64,000 bases of DNA. Origin: Saccharopolyspora kobensis. Lineage in GTDB: Bacteria; Actinomycetota; Actinomycetes; Mycobacteriales; Pseudonocardiaceae. Position 1 is the first letter of the stretch. Each line of letters begins with the position of its first letter. The notes beneath the pieces are model-generated. The model was given only the letters and a program-made list of their open reading frames with translations, ran no database searches and was not told where the DNA came from. Location of the stretch: positions 88,522 through 152,521 of the forward strand of contig NZ_FNVB01000011.1 of assembly GCF_900108315.1 (NCBI RefSeq), in the 5' to 3' direction. The translations under genes and the position numbers were made by a program. Positions 7,824 to 16,731 of the stretch are shown one piece after another.

Positions 7824-9668
7824 ATGGGCCACTACAAGAGCAACGTACGAGACCTCGAGTTCAACCTGTTCGAGCTGTTCAAGGTGCAGGAACGGCTGGG
7901 CAAGGGCGCCTTCGAGCAGTCCGACGAGGACACCGTGCGCGGCGTGCTCACCGAACTCAACGAGCTCGCCACCGGGCCCCTGGCCGAGTCCTTCGTCGAG
8001 GGCGACCGCAACCCCGCCAAGTTCGACCCGGCCACCCACTCGGTGACCCTGCCCGAGGCCTTCAAGAAGTCCTACCAGCAGGTCATGGACGGCGAGTGGT
8101 GGCGGCTGAGCCTGCCGGACGAGCTCGGCGGCTACGGCACCCCGCCGAGCGTGATCTGGTCGGCCGCCGAGCTCATCCTCGGCGCCAACCCGGCCGTGTA
8201 CATGTACATGGCCGGCCCGAACTTCGCGACGATCCTGTGGCGCAACGGCACCGAGGAGCAGCGCCACTGGGCCGAGCTGATGATCGAGCGCGGCTGGGGC
8301 GCCACCATGGTGCTGACCGAGCCCGACGCGGGTTCCGACGTCGGCGCCGGCCGCACCAAGGCGGTCAAGCAGGAGGACGGCTCCTGGCACCTCGACGGCG
8401 TCAAGCGGTTCATCACCTCCGCCGACCAGGACATGACCGAGAACATCATGCACCTGGTGCTCGCCCGGCCCGAGGGCCCCGGCGTGGAGGCCAAGCCCGG
8501 CACCAAGGGCCTCAGCCTGTTCCTGGTGCCCAAGTTCCACTTCGACAGCACCACCGGTGAGCCCGGCGAGCGCAACGGCGCCTTCGTCACCAACGTCGAG
8601 CACAAGATGGGCCTGAACGCCTCGGCCACCTGCGAGCTGACCTTCGGCCAGCACGGCGTCCCGGCCAAGGGCTGGCTGCTCGGCGAGGTGCACGACGGCA
8701 TCGCGCAGATGTTCCAGGTCATCGAGTACGCCCGGATGATGGTCGGCACCAAGGCCATCGGCACCCTGTCCACCGGCTACCTCAACGCGCTGGACTACGC
8801 CAAGGAGCGCGTGCAGGGCGCCGACCTGACCCGGGCCGCGGACAAGACCGCCCCGCGCGTCACCATCACCAACCACCCCGACGTGCGGCGCATCCTGATG
8901 CTGCAGAAGGCCTACGCGGAAGGTCTGCGGTCGGTGTACCTCTACGCCGCGGGCTTCCAGGACCAGGTCTTCCAGGGCCAGCACGAGGGCACCGACTTCA
9001 GCACCGCCGAGCAGGTCAACGACCTGCTGCTGCCGATCGTCAAGGGCGTCGGCTCGGAGCGGGCCTACGAGATGCTGACCCTGTCGCTGCAGACGCTCGG
9101 CGGCTCCGGCTTCCTGCAGGACTACCCGATCGAGCAGTACATCCGCGACTCCAAGATCGACAGCCTCTACGAGGGCACCACCGCGATCCAGGCGCAGGAC
9201 TTCTTCTTCCGGAAGATCGTCCGCAACAACGGTGCCGCGCTCGGCCACGTCGCCGCCGAGATCCAGGCGACCCTGGAGGCCGAGGGCGCCGACGAGCGCC
9301 TCAAGGAGGAGCGGGCGCTGGTGGCCCGGGCGCTGCAGGACGCCCAGGGCATGCTCGGCACGATGATCGAGTTCTTGACCTCCTCGCAGGAGGACGTCAA
9401 GAACATCTACAAGGTCGGCCAGCACGCGGTGTCGTTCCTGATGAGCATGGGCGACCTGCTCATCGGCTGGCTGCTGCTGCGCCAGGCCGAGATCGCCCTG
9501 GCCGCGCTGGACGCCGGCGCCTCGGCCAAGGACCAGCCCTTCTACCAGGGCAAGGTCGCGGTGGCCCGGTTCTTCGCCAAGAACGTGCTGCCGGAGCTGA
9601 CCGGTCGCCGCAAGATCATCGAGGCGGCCGACAACTCCCTGATGGAGATCGACGAGTCCGTCTTCTGA
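7824..9668 (+). CDS. Acyl-CoA dehydrogenase, FadE5-like
   Basis: A 614-residue FAD enzyme for the first step of fatty-acid beta-oxidation. Its length and layout fit the FadE5-type long acyl-CoA dehydrogenases (an extra N-terminal acyl-CoA dehydrogenase extension and an extra C-terminal helical domain). Seen: the flavin/substrate loop MVLTEPDAGSDVG, the middle beta domain, and TLGGSGFLQDYPIEQYIRDS followed by YEGTTAIQ, whose Glu is the expected catalytic base. The ATG at 7824 follows AGAGGGAG. It is preceded by a double TTACC-N4-GGTAA operator and followed by a strong terminator, so it is probably monocistronic. Confidence 0.93.
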   Translation: MGHYKSNVRDLEFNLFELFKVQERLGKGAFEQSDEDTVRGVLTELNELATGPLAESFVEGDRNPAKFDPATHSVTLPEAFKKSYQQVMDGEWWRLSLPDELGGYGTPPSVIWSAAELILGANPAVYMYMAGPNFATILWRNGTEEQRHWAELMIERGWGATMVLTEPDAGSDVGAGRTKAVKQEDGSWHLDGVKRFITSADQDMTENIMHLVLARPEGPGVEAKPGTKGLSLFLVPKFHFDSTTGEPGERNGAFVTNVEHKMGLNASATCELTFGQHGVPAKGWLLGEVHDGIAQMFQVIEYARMMVGTKAIGTLSTGYLNALDYAKERVQGADLTRAADKTAPRVTITNHPDVRRILMLQKAYAEGLRSVYLYAAGFQDQVFQGQHEGTDFSTAEQVNDLLLPIVKGVGSERAYEMLTLSLQTLGGSGFLQDYPIEQYIRDSKIDSLYEGTTAIQAQDFFFRKIVRNNGAALGHVAAEIQATLEAEGADERLKEERALVARALQDAQGMLGTMIEFLTSSQEDVKNIYKVGQHAVSFLMSMGDLLIGWLLLRQAEIALAALDAGASAKDQPFYQGKVAVARFFAKNVLPELTGRRKIIEAADNSLMEIDESVF

Positions 9669-9689
9669 ACCATCCGGTGAACCCCCGCT

Positions 9690-9730
9690 GATCTCGGGCG
9701 CAGCTCCACCCAGGAGTTGCGCCCGAGATC
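9690..9730 (+). terminator. Terminator after acyl-CoA dehydrogenase
   Basis: GATCTCGGGCGCA (9690-9702) pairs perfectly with TGCGCCCGAGATC (9718-9730), giving a 13-bp stem just 22 bases after the stop codon. There is no U tract, as is usual in actinobacteria. Confidence 0.85.
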
Positions 9731-9760
9731 GTTCCCGGCTCCGTTTGCGCTGGTCAGGTG

Positions 9761-9804
9761 CCGTGAGTGCTTTGGGATGCTATGACACCCCAAAACACTC
9801 ACGG
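9761..9804. repeat. GTGAGTG-type dispersed hairpin (copy 1)
   Basis: CCGTGAGTGCTTTGGGATG (9761-9779) and CACCCCAAAACACTCACGG (9786-9804) form a 19-bp stem with two mismatches and a short loop. It lies between the ends of two converging genes. Close relatives stand at 14707, 38543, 43783 and 52091. Confidence 0.8.
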
Positions 9805-9849
9805 GCCCCCACCTGCATGAAGTGGGCGGACGACGGGACTCGCCGCGTC

Positions 9850-10248
9850 TCAGCTCAGCTCGTAGTCGAAGGTGAAGGGCACCGCGGGGACTCCGTGCTC
9901 GGCGGTGTACTCGCCGGTGCCGCGGAGGCCGGTCAGGCCGCCGGTGCCGGAGCCCGGGACGACCTCGAAGGTGCTGCGGATCTTCCCGTCGGTGCCGAAG
10001 TGGCCGCGCTCCTGGAGCGCGAACGCACCCGCGCGGCCGTCCAGGCTGCCGCGGACCAGCTGGATCCCGGTGAACGCGCCGGTCAGGTCGCCGCTGTAGA
10101 CGAGCGTGTACTCGCAGGCGACGTCGGCCGCCTCGATGCCGCCGGTGAAGGTGTTGGTGATGGAGGCGTGCGCGAGCTTCGGGTGCTCGTCCGCGCCGAT
10201 GGTGCTCTCGTCCCAGCGGGCGACGGTGAAGTGGCCGGTGGTCTGCAT
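9850..10248 (-). CDS. DUF3224-family protein
   Basis: A 132-residue soluble beta-rich protein of the DUF3224 type, with conserved stretches FTVARWDES, DVACEYTLVYSG, FTGIQLVRGSLDGRAGAFALQERG and GLTGLRGTGEY. Family function is unknown; the fold is thought to be an allene-oxide-cyclase-like barrel. It is divergently transcribed from a WYL regulator and shares its operator, so it is probably that regulator's target. The ATG at 10248 was taken over a longer frame that would run through the operator. Confidence 0.82.
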   Translation of the reverse strand: MQTTGHFTVARWDESTIGADEHPKLAHASITNTFTGGIEAADVACEYTLVYSGDLTGAFTGIQLVRGSLDGRAGAFALQERGHFGTDGKIRSTFEVVPGSGTGGLTGLRGTGEYTAEHGVPAVPFTFDYELS

Positions 10249-10288
10249 GGAATTCCCTTCGATCAGTGCTGCCACCAGCATCGACGGC

Positions 10289-10313
10289 GTACCTGACATC
10301 TCCTGTCAGGTAC
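10289..10313. promoter_or_regulatory. Perfect operator between DUF3224 gene and WYL regulator
   Basis: GTACCTGACA (10289-10298) and TGTCAGGTAC (10304-10313) form a perfect 10-bp inverted repeat with a 5-bp spacer, placed between the two divergent start codons. Confidence 0.85.
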
Positions 10314-10332
10314 TGCGGCAGAATTTCCGGGC

Positions 10333-11295
10333 ATGCGCGCCGACCGCCTGCTCTCCCTGCTCCTGCTGCTGCAGAACCGCGGCCGGATGACCGCGACCGA
10401 GCTGGCCGCCGAGCTGGAGGTGTCGGTCCGGACGGTCTACCGCGACGTCGAAGCCCTCGGCGCCGCGGGCGTGCCGGTCTGCGCCGACCGCGGCCCCGAC
10501 GGCGGCTACCGCCTGCTGGACGGCTACCGCACCCGCCTCACCGGCCTCACCGATGCCGAAGCCGGCTCCCTGTTCCTGTCCGGCGCACCCGGCCCGGCCC
10601 AAGACCTCGGACTCGGCGCGGTGCTGGCCACCGCGCAGCTGAAGGTGCAGGCCGCGCTGCCCGCCGAGCTGGCCGAGCGGGCCCGCCGCATCCAGGACCG
10701 CTTCCACCTCGACGCGCCGGGCTGGTTCCGGGACGCCGACGACGTGCCGCACCTGGCCGAGATCGCCCGCGCGGTCTGGGAACAGCGCGTGCTGCACGCG
10801 CACTACCGCCGCTGGAACGGCGAGGTGCACCGCGAGCTCCACCCGCTGGGCATCGTGCTGAAGGGCGGCATCTGGTACCTGGTGGCCCGCGCCGGTGAAG
10901 CCGTCCGCACCTACCGCATCGCGCGCTTCCTCGACGTGCGGATCGAGCCCGGGACCTTCGACCGCCCAACGGGTTTCGACCTGGCCGCGAGCTGGGCGGA
11001 GTCCGCCCGCCGGATGGAGGAGTCGATGGTGCGCGGAACCGCCAGGCTGCGGCTCTCCCCGGTCGCACAACGCCTCCTGCCCGCGCAGTTCGGCGCGAAG
11101 GGCACGCGAGCGCTGGCCGAAGCCGGCCCGCCGGACGAGCACGGCTGGGTGGAGGTCGACTTGCCGGTCGAGAGGACCAGCGTCGCCGTCCACGACGTCC
11201 TCCGCCTCGGCGCGGAAGCCGAAGTGCTCGCCCCGCCCGAACTCCGCGCCGCCGTCGCGGAAACCGTCACGGCTCTCGCTGCCCGCTACGCCTGA
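10333..11295 (+). CDS. HTH/WYL-domain transcriptional regulator (YafY-like)
   Basis: A 320-residue regulator. The N-terminal winged helix-turn-helix (RLLSLLLLLQNRGRMTATELAAELEVSVRTVYRDVEAL) is of the DeoR-like HTH_11 type. It is followed by a WYL domain (residues about 140-230, with GIVLKGGIWYLVARAGEAVRTYRIARF) and a WCX-type C-terminus. WYL domains sense small ligands or nucleic acids. It faces the DUF3224 gene across a perfect palindrome, so it likely controls that gene and itself. Confidence 0.88.
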   Translation: MRADRLLSLLLLLQNRGRMTATELAAELEVSVRTVYRDVEALGAAGVPVCADRGPDGGYRLLDGYRTRLTGLTDAEAGSLFLSGAPGPAQDLGLGAVLATAQLKVQAALPAELAERARRIQDRFHLDAPGWFRDADDVPHLAEIARAVWEQRVLHAHYRRWNGEVHRELHPLGIVLKGGIWYLVARAGEAVRTYRIARFLDVRIEPGTFDRPTGFDLAASWAESARRMEESMVRGTARLRLSPVAQRLLPAQFGAKGTRALAEAGPPDEHGWVEVDLPVERTSVAVHDVLRLGAEAEVLAPPELRAAVAETVTALAARYA

Positions 11296-11382
11296 GCGCG
11301 AGCCCCAGCACCGTCGGCAAGCGCTCGCTGTCCAGCAACGGCGCTCGCACGATGTCCACCTACGCCGTGGGCGCCCGGCTGG

Positions 11383-12711
11383 TCACGGATGCCGCGGCGC
11401 GCTGGCTGGAACACCGCGGGATTCGCGGCCCGGCAGAAACCGCCCTCCGCCGACCGGTCCAGCGTCGTCCGCAGTGGACCGAGCGGTCAGGAACGCGACG
11501 AACAGCCCGACCAGCAGCGCGGCCCGGCCCCACACCCCGATCATCAACGCCTGCGCGGTGAAACCGTCGTGGATGCCGCTCGCCTCGCCCATCATGTTCA
11601 GGTACAGCCAGCGGAAGATGCTGACGCCCATCGCCACGTCGGCCACCAGGTACGCCGCGATCCAGCCCCAGCGCACCCGCACCAGCACGAAGAACGGCAG
11701 CAACCACAACGTGTACTGCGGCGAATGCACCTTGTGCAGCAGCAAGAACCCGCACAGCATCGCCGCCGACACCGGCACCCACGGATACGTCCCGGACCGC
11801 TCGTACCGCAACCAGCCCACCGCGCAGGCGACCGCGAACGACAGCAGCATCAGCAGCGGCGAGACCACGCCCATCGCCGACTGGAAGTCCGCCGAATCCG
11901 TCCAGTGCCGGAAGCCCCAGTACCAGACCGAATTCGTGCTGATGTCCACCTGCCGGCGCGACTGGAACTCGAACGACGCCGCCCACCCGCCGAACCCGGC
12001 GATGGCGAACGGCAGGTTCACCAGCACCGCGGTGGCCACCGAAGCCCCCACGACCTGCAACGCCCCGCGCACGTCCAAGCGCTCCCGGCCGCTGGTCAGC
12101 ACGTACAACGCCAACGGCAGCACGAACAACGCCGGGTAGATCTTCAGCGCGAACCCGAGGCCCAGCACCACCGCGGCCACCGTCGCGCGCCGCCGCAACG
12201 GCACCGACGTCCACCGGTGCACCACGAACACCGCCGCGACCGCGCACGCCACGACCGGCAGATCCCAGTTGTGGAAGGCATAAAGCACCAACGGCGGGGA
12301 CAACGCCCACAACAGCGCGCGCCACCCGCTCAACCGGCCCAGCCACCACGCGGTCGCGAGCCCGAACGGAGCCATCAGCAACGCCGACGCCGCCAGGAAA
12401 CCGGCATCGGTGTCGACGAAGAACGCCCCCGCCCACATCAGCAACCCGGACAGCACCGGGTACTCGACCACCCCGCCGTAGAGCGAACCGTCCGGCTCGA
12501 TCCCGCCGTGCACGTACGGGAAGACGTGCCGGTCGATGTCCCGGCCGATCCACAGGTTCTGGATGTCGGAGTAGCAGACGTCGCCGTAAGCCCGCTCCTG
12601 GTACGCAGGCCCCGACCGGCCCCACTCGTCGAACTCCGGGCCCGTGCACCGCGCCTTGTTCGCATAGCCCAGGGCCAGCGACAGCGCCGTCAGCACGCAC
12701 AGCGCCACCAA
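11383..12711 (-). CDS. Polytopic membrane glycosyltransferase (GT87/DUF2029 type)
   Basis: A 442-residue integral membrane protein with about ten hydrophobic segments. The pattern (an early periplasmic loop with acidic residues, ALKIYPALFVLPLAL, HKVHSPQYTLWLLPFFVLV) matches polyprenol-phosphate-mannose-dependent GT87 mannosyltransferases of actinobacterial envelopes. The start is uncertain. TTG 12711 and GTG 12708 lack a good ribosome site, whereas GGAGG lies 7 bases before an in-frame ATC at 12747, which would give a longer N-terminus (ISRTARGLTISGL). It is downstream of nfo on the same strand, with a hairpin between. Confidence 0.75.
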   Translation of the reverse strand: MVALCVLTALSLALGYANKARCTGPEFDEWGRSGPAYQERAYGDVCYSDIQNLWIGRDIDRHVFPYVHGGIEPDGSLYGGVVEYPVLSGLLMWAGAFFVDTDAGFLAASALLMAPFGLATAWWLGRLSGWRALLWALSPPLVLYAFHNWDLPVVACAVAAVFVVHRWTSVPLRRRATVAAVVLGLGFALKIYPALFVLPLALYVLTSGRERLDVRGALQVVGASVATAVLVNLPFAIAGFGGWAASFEFQSRRQVDISTNSVWYWGFRHWTDSADFQSAMGVVSPLLMLLSFAVACAVGWLRYERSGTYPWVPVSAAMLCGFLLLHKVHSPQYTLWLLPFFVLVRVRWGWIAAYLVADVAMGVSIFRWLYLNMMGEASGIHDGFTAQALMIGVWGRAALLVGLFVAFLTARSTADDAGPVGGGRFLPGRESRGVPASAPRHP

Positions 12712-12774
12712 GCCGGAGATCGTCAGGCCGCGAGCCGTCCTGCTGATGCCGATCCCTCCACCCGATCCGATACC

Positions 12775-12817
12775 GGGGTGAAGGGCGCCTCTCCGCGAGC
12801 GAGGTGCCCTTCACCCC
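12775..12817 (-). terminator. Terminator after nfo
   Basis: GGGGTGAAGGGCGCCT (12775-12790) pairs with AGGTGCCCTTCACCCC (12802-12817) almost perfectly. It lies 7 bases past the nfo stop and before the membrane glycosyltransferase. Confidence 0.75.
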
Positions 12818-12823
12818 GAGAGC

Positions 12824-13591
12824 TCACTGCACCTTGCCGCGCAGGAAGGCGATGTCGTCGGCCTGGCCCTCGTCCGGGGTCTCCACCACCACCGGCGCAC
12901 CGGCGCTCGCGCAGACCGCCACCAGCAGATCCGGGTCGATGGTGCCCGCGCCGATGTTGGCGTGCCGGTCGCGGGAGGAGTCGAACTCGTCCCGCGAGTC
13001 GTTCAGGTGCACCAGGTCGATCCGCCCGGTGATCGCCTTCACCCGGTCGACGACGTCCAGCAGCTCCTCGCCCGCCGCGTGCGCGTGGCAGGTGTCCAAG
13101 CAGAACCCGGCGCCGAACTCGCCGACGGCGTCCCACAACCGCGCCAGCGCGTCGAACTTCCGCGCCATCGCGTTGGCCCCGCCCGCGGTGTTCTCGATCA
13201 GCACCGGGACGTCGAACCCGCCGTCCGCGGCCTGCCGCTCGAACAGCTTGCGCCAGTTCGCCACGCCCTCGGCCGGATCGTCGTCCTTGGTCACGTGCCC
13301 GCCGTGCACGATCAGCCCCCGCGCACCGACCTCGGCCGCCGCCTTCGCCTGCTGGCCGACCGCCTTGCGCGACGGGATCCGGATCCGGTTGTTCAACGAC
13401 GCCACGTTGATCACGTACGGCGCGTGCACGAACACGTCCAGCTCGCTGGCGCGCAACTGCTCGGCCTGCGGATGCGGCTTCGGGGCCTTCCAGCCCTGCG
13501 GGTCGGACAGGAAGAACTGCACGACCTCCGCACCGCGCTCGGCGGCGGCGGTCAGCGGGTCGTCATCTCGGACGTGGGCGCCGATACGCAT
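12824..13591 (-). CDS. nfo: Deoxyribonuclease IV (AP endonuclease, Nfo family)
   Basis: A 255-residue TIM-barrel metalloenzyme that cleaves DNA at abasic sites in base-excision repair. The family signatures are all present: VHAPYVINVAS, LIENTAGG, FCLDTCHAHAAG and HLNDSRDEFDSSRDRHANIG, which together supply the three-zinc site. Length is normal for actinobacterial Nfo. The ATG at 13591 is the natural start. It stands alone on the minus strand, with a terminator directly after it. Confidence 0.93.
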   Translation of the reverse strand: MRIGAHVRDDDPLTAAAERGAEVVQFFLSDPQGWKAPKPHPQAEQLRASELDVFVHAPYVINVASLNNRIRIPSRKAVGQQAKAAAEVGARGLIVHGGHVTKDDDPAEGVANWRKLFERQAADGGFDVPVLIENTAGGANAMARKFDALARLWDAVGEFGAGFCLDTCHAHAAGEELLDVVDRVKAITGRIDLVHLNDSRDEFDSSRDRHANIGAGTIDPDLLVAVCASAGAPVVVETPDEGQADDIAFLRGKVQ

Positions 13592-13757
13592 GCCCGGAGT
13601 CTAGGCGGCCGCCCGACACCGCTCGCGCCCACCGAATCCCACGAGGTGGAAACCGGACCGGACCGTCACCAATGGCGGTGTTCAACCGTTGTACACATCT
13701 GAGAGGTTCTCGTTTGAGAGAGTGATCACCCAATCGCGCATCCTGGGGAGGCGAGCC

Positions 13758-14684
13758 ATGGGAGCACGGGGGCGACCCAACCCGTTGATCAACCCGCAGG
13801 TCCGCGGCCGGGCCCTGTCGGCCGGACTCGTCGGCCTCGTGCTGACCGCGAGCACCTTCCTCGGTGCCGGCACCGCCCATGCCGTCGACCCCCTGGTCGT
13901 CGACAGCCCGCTGGCGATCGTCAAGGCCGTGCCCGGCCAGCAGGTGACCGTCAAGCCGAGCACGCTGGACTTCAAGGTCCGCGAGGCCGTGCTGCTGGCC
14001 ATGCCGCTGGCGTTCGGCCGGGCCAAGGAAGCAGGCGACCGCTTCGCCGGGCTGAGCCCGATCCCGCTCGGCACCGCTCCCGAGGGCCGCACCTTCTACT
14101 CCGGCAAGAAGATCGCCGAGGCGGCCGCGCCCCGGCTCGCCGAGATCGGCCTGCCGGAGGACAAGGTCGACGCGGTGCGCTGGCACTTCACCAACCTCGT
14201 CAGCATCGGCAACGCGGTGACGGTGAACGCCGAAGCGCCCGAGGAAGAACCGCCTCCGCCCCCGCCGCCCGCGCAGCAGCCGCCACCGCCCCCGCCGCCG
14301 TCCCCCGCGCCCGGCACGCCCGCGCCGCCGGAGCCCAGCCCGGCGCTGCTCCCGCCGGACCCGACGACGTTCGTCCCGCAGCCGGGCGGAGCGCCGACCG
14401 CGATGAGCCTCTTACCGCCCGAGCTGCGCGGCTCGTCGCTGACCTGGGCCCAGGGCCACTACGGCCAGGCGCCAGGGATGACGCCCAACATCGGTGACCT
14501 GGTCAAGCAGACCGAGGAGCGGAAGGCGCGCGAGCAGCAGGACGAGGTGCTGGCCGCGGGCAAGGCCGAAGCCCTGCCCACCGAGGTCACCGAGCGGGTG
14601 GCGGTCCCGGTCCTCCTCGCCTCCATCGCCCTCGCGGTGGCCACCGCGGCGCTGGTCAGGAGCTGGGTCCTCCGCCGCCAGTAG
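13758..14684 (+). CDS. Secreted, proline-rich, membrane-anchored protein
   Basis: A 308-residue protein of unknown function. The N-terminus has a signal peptide (GLVGLVLTASTFLGAGTAHA, cleavage expected after AHA). An about 110-residue folded part follows, then a low-complexity proline tract (runs of up to seven prolines, about residues 152-205). A single C-terminal transmembrane helix (PVLLASIALAVATAALV) ends in RSWVLRRQ. The layout suggests a cell-surface protein whose proline tract crosses the wall. The ATG at 13758 follows GGGGAGG. It precedes the rpsF operon but is separated from it by a hairpin. Confidence 0.75.
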   Translation: MGARGRPNPLINPQVRGRALSAGLVGLVLTASTFLGAGTAHAVDPLVVDSPLAIVKAVPGQQVTVKPSTLDFKVREAVLLAMPLAFGRAKEAGDRFAGLSPIPLGTAPEGRTFYSGKKIAEAAAPRLAEIGLPEDKVDAVRWHFTNLVSIGNAVTVNAEAPEEEPPPPPPPAQQPPPPPPPSPAPGTPAPPEPSPALLPPDPTTFVPQPGGAPTAMSLLPPELRGSSLTWAQGHYGQAPGMTPNIGDLVKQTEERKAREQQDEVLAAGKAEALPTEVTERVAVPVLLASIALAVATAALVRSWVLRRQ

Positions 14685-14706
14685 GGCGTTTCCGCAGTTC
14701 AGAACC

Positions 14707-14748
14707 CGTGAGCGGTTCGGGGTGCCAGAGCGCCCCGAACCGCTCACG
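14707..14748. repeat. GTGAGTG-type dispersed hairpin (copy 2), likely terminator
   Basis: CGTGAGCGGTTCGGGGTG (14707-14724) pairs with CGCCCCGAACCGCTCACG (14731-14748) with one mismatch. It lies 22 bases after the secreted-protein stop and before the rpsF promoter region, where TAGCCT at 14802-14807 is a possible -10. Confidence 0.8.
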
Positions 14749-14886
14749 TGCGTGCGGCGGGTGTGCGTCGCCCCGTCCCCCGGACCGTCGGCGGGCCTTG
14801 CTAGCCTTGTCCAGTTCGTCGACGCGAACGACCCTCCTGCCATGGAGAGCCCATGGCCGTGAGTCCACAGGAGGTGAATGGTCTTC

Positions 14887-15234
14887 ATGCGTCATTACGA
14901 GCTCATGGTCATCCTGGACCCGAGCCTGGACGAGCGCACCGTCGCTCCGTCCTTGGAGAACTTCCTCAACGTCGTCCGCAACGACGGTGGCACCGTCGAG
15001 AAGGTCGATGTCTGGGGCCGCCGTCGGCTGTCCTACGAGATCGAGAAGAACGCCGAGGGCATCTACGTCGTCCTGGACCTCAACAGCGAGCCGGCCACCA
15101 TCAAGGAACTGGACCGGCAGCTGAACCTCAACGAGTCGATCCTGCGGACCAAGGTCCTGCGCAAGGTCGTCGAGCCCCGCAAGGCCGCGCGTGCCGCCAA
15201 GGCCCGTGCCGCCGCTGCTCAGGCCAGCGCCTGA
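14887..15234 (+). CDS. rpsF: 30S ribosomal protein S6
   Basis: A 115-residue S6 beginning MRHYELMVILDPSLDE, with the conserved DVWGRRRLSYEI stretch and an alanine/lysine tail. It binds 16S rRNA together with S18. An alternative ATG at 14878 (MVFMRHYE) lies 3 bases after GGAGG. The ATG at 14887 gives the canonical N-terminus but is 12 bases away, so the true start is one of these two. First gene of rpsF-ssb-rpsR-rplI. Confidence 0.95.
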   Translation: MRHYELMVILDPSLDERTVAPSLENFLNVVRNDGGTVEKVDVWGRRRLSYEIEKNAEGIYVVLDLNSEPATIKELDRQLNLNESILRTKVLRKVVEPRKAARAAKARAAAAQASA

Positions 15235-15276
15235 TCCGGCCCGAATCGCTAACGACCAGACTGGAGTCCCCAGGTC

Positions 15277-15759
15277 ATGGCTGGTGAAACGGTAATCACG
15301 GTGGTCGGCAACCTGACCGCCGATCCGGAGCTGCGCTTCACCCCGTCCGGTGCCGCGGTCGCGAACTTCACGGTCGCGTCCACGCCCCGGACCTTCGACC
15401 GCCAGAGCGGCGAGTGGAAGGACGGCGAAGCCCTCTTCCTGCGCTGCAACATCTGGCGGCAGGCAGCGGAGAACGTGGCCGAGTCGCTGACCCGCGGCAT
15501 GCGGGTGGTCGTGCAGGGCAGGCTGCGCCAGCGCTCCTTCGAGACGAAGGAGGGCGAGAAGCGCACCGTCGTCGAGCTCGAGGTCGACGAGATCGGTCCG
15601 TCCCTGCGCTACGCGACCGCCAAGGTCAACAAGGTCAGCCGTGGCGGCAGCGGCTTCAGCGGCGGTGGCGGCCCGGCCGGCCCGCCGGCCGACGACCCGT
15701 GGGGTTCCGCACCACCTGCCGGTTCCGGCGGTGGGTTCAGCGACGAGCCGCCGTTCTAA
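15277..15759 (+). CDS. ssb: Single-stranded DNA-binding protein
   Basis: A 160-residue SSB. The OB fold occupies residues 1-110 (VITVVGNLTADPELRFTPSGAAVANFTVAST, and FLRCNIWRQAAENVAESLTRGMRVVVQGRL). A glycine/proline linker follows, then the acidic tip SDEPPF that docks replication and repair partners. It lies in the usual place between rpsF and rpsR, which marks it as the essential housekeeping copy. Confidence 0.97.
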   Translation: MAGETVITVVGNLTADPELRFTPSGAAVANFTVASTPRTFDRQSGEWKDGEALFLRCNIWRQAAENVAESLTRGMRVVVQGRLRQRSFETKEGEKRTVVELEVDEIGPSLRYATAKVNKVSRGGSGFSGGGGPAGPPADDPWGSAPPAGSGGGFSDEPPF

Positions 15760-15804
15760 GCGCGGCGACAACGCTCTCGAAGTTTTCGTTCAGGAGGAAG
15801 ACCG

Positions 15805-16041
15805 ATGGCCAAGGCGCCTGTGCGCAAGCCGAAGAAGAAGGTCTGCGTGTTCTGCAAGGACAAGGCCGCGCAGATCGACTACAAGGACACGACGCTGCTG
15901 CGGAAGTACATCTCCGACCGCGGCAAGATCCGTGCCCGTCGCGTGACCGGTAACTGCAGCCAGCACCAGCGCGACGTCGCCATCGCGGTGAAGAACGCCC
16001 GCGAGATGGCGCTGCTGCCCTACACCTCGACCGCTCGCTGA
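15805..16041 (+). CDS. rpsR: 30S ribosomal protein S18
   Basis: A 78-residue S18. It keeps the cysteines VCVFC and a later GNCSQHQRD, so it is the zinc-binding (C+) form rather than the zinc-free paralogue that some actinobacteria induce under zinc limitation. An AGGAGGAAG ribosome site lies just upstream. Partner of S6 on the 30S platform. Confidence 0.97.
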   Translation: MAKAPVRKPKKKVCVFCKDKAAQIDYKDTTLLRKYISDRGKIRARRVTGNCSQHQRDVAIAVKNAREMALLPYTSTAR

Positions 16042-16060
16042 CCAAGGAAGGAGCCACGTC

Positions 16061-16513
16061 GTGAAGATCATCCTCACCGCTGACGTCTCCAACCTCGGCG
16101 AGTCCGGCGACATCGTCGAGGTCAAGGACGGCTACGCGCGCAACTACCTGCTGCCCAAGGGCCTGGCCATCGTGGCCACCAAGGGTGCGCAGAAGCAGAT
16201 CGAGACGATCCGCCGCGTCCAGGAGAACCGCCGCGTGCGGAACCTGGAGCACGCGCACGAGCTGAAGCAGCAGCTGCAGAACCTGGGCGGCGTCACGCTG
16301 ACCGCCAAGGTCTCGCCGCAGGGCAAGCTGTTCGGCTCGATCACCACCGGCGACGTCGTCGCCGCTGTCCGCAAGGCGGGCGGCCCGAACCTGGACAAGC
16401 GTTCGGTCAGCCTGCGCGGTCACATCAAGTCGCTCGGCAAGCACGTCGTCGACGTGCAGCTGCACCCGGACGTGGCGGCCAACGTCAGCGTCCAGGTCAC
16501 CAAGGGCGAGTGA
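16061..16513 (+). CDS. rplI: 50S ribosomal protein L9
   Basis: A 150-residue L9. The N-terminal domain starts MKIILTADVSNLGESGDIVEVKDGYARNYLLPKGLA. A long connecting helix and the C-terminal RNA-binding domain follow. GTG start at 16061 with AAGGAAGGAG upstream. Last gene of the ribosomal cluster; a hairpin follows before dnaB. Confidence 0.97.
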   Translation: MKIILTADVSNLGESGDIVEVKDGYARNYLLPKGLAIVATKGAQKQIETIRRVQENRRVRNLEHAHELKQQLQNLGGVTLTAKVSPQGKLFGSITTGDVVAAVRKAGGPNLDKRSVSLRGHIKSLGKHVVDVQLHPDVAANVSVQVTKGE

Positions 16514-16537
16514 CCAGGTAACACCGCTTCAACCGCA

Positions 16538-16578
16538 GCATCGTCCACTCCGACCTTCAGGTGAAGGGTGGACGATGC
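16538..16578 (+). terminator. Terminator after rplI
   Basis: GCATCGTCCAC (16538-16548) and GTGGACGATGC (16568-16578) form a perfect 11-bp stem with an inner ACCTTCAGGTGAAGG-like fold, 25 bases after the rplI stop. Confidence 0.85.
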
Positions 16579-16731
16579 TGCGTCCGGCGCGCGCACCGGC
16601 GGTCACGGTGACGACGGAGTTCCACCGATTCCGACACGCCGAGCAGCGCGACACGCCCGGACTTTTCCACGGATTTCTTCCACAGCCTATGCACAGCCTC
16701 TGACCAGGGGATTCTTGTCACTTTTGACGAG

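Noticed and set aside
7761..9425. 554-codon minus-strand frame opposite the acyl-CoA dehydrogenase
   Set aside because: The plus strand encodes a full acyl-CoA dehydrogenase. The antisense product is low-complexity (G, V, L, H runs) and has no start signal.
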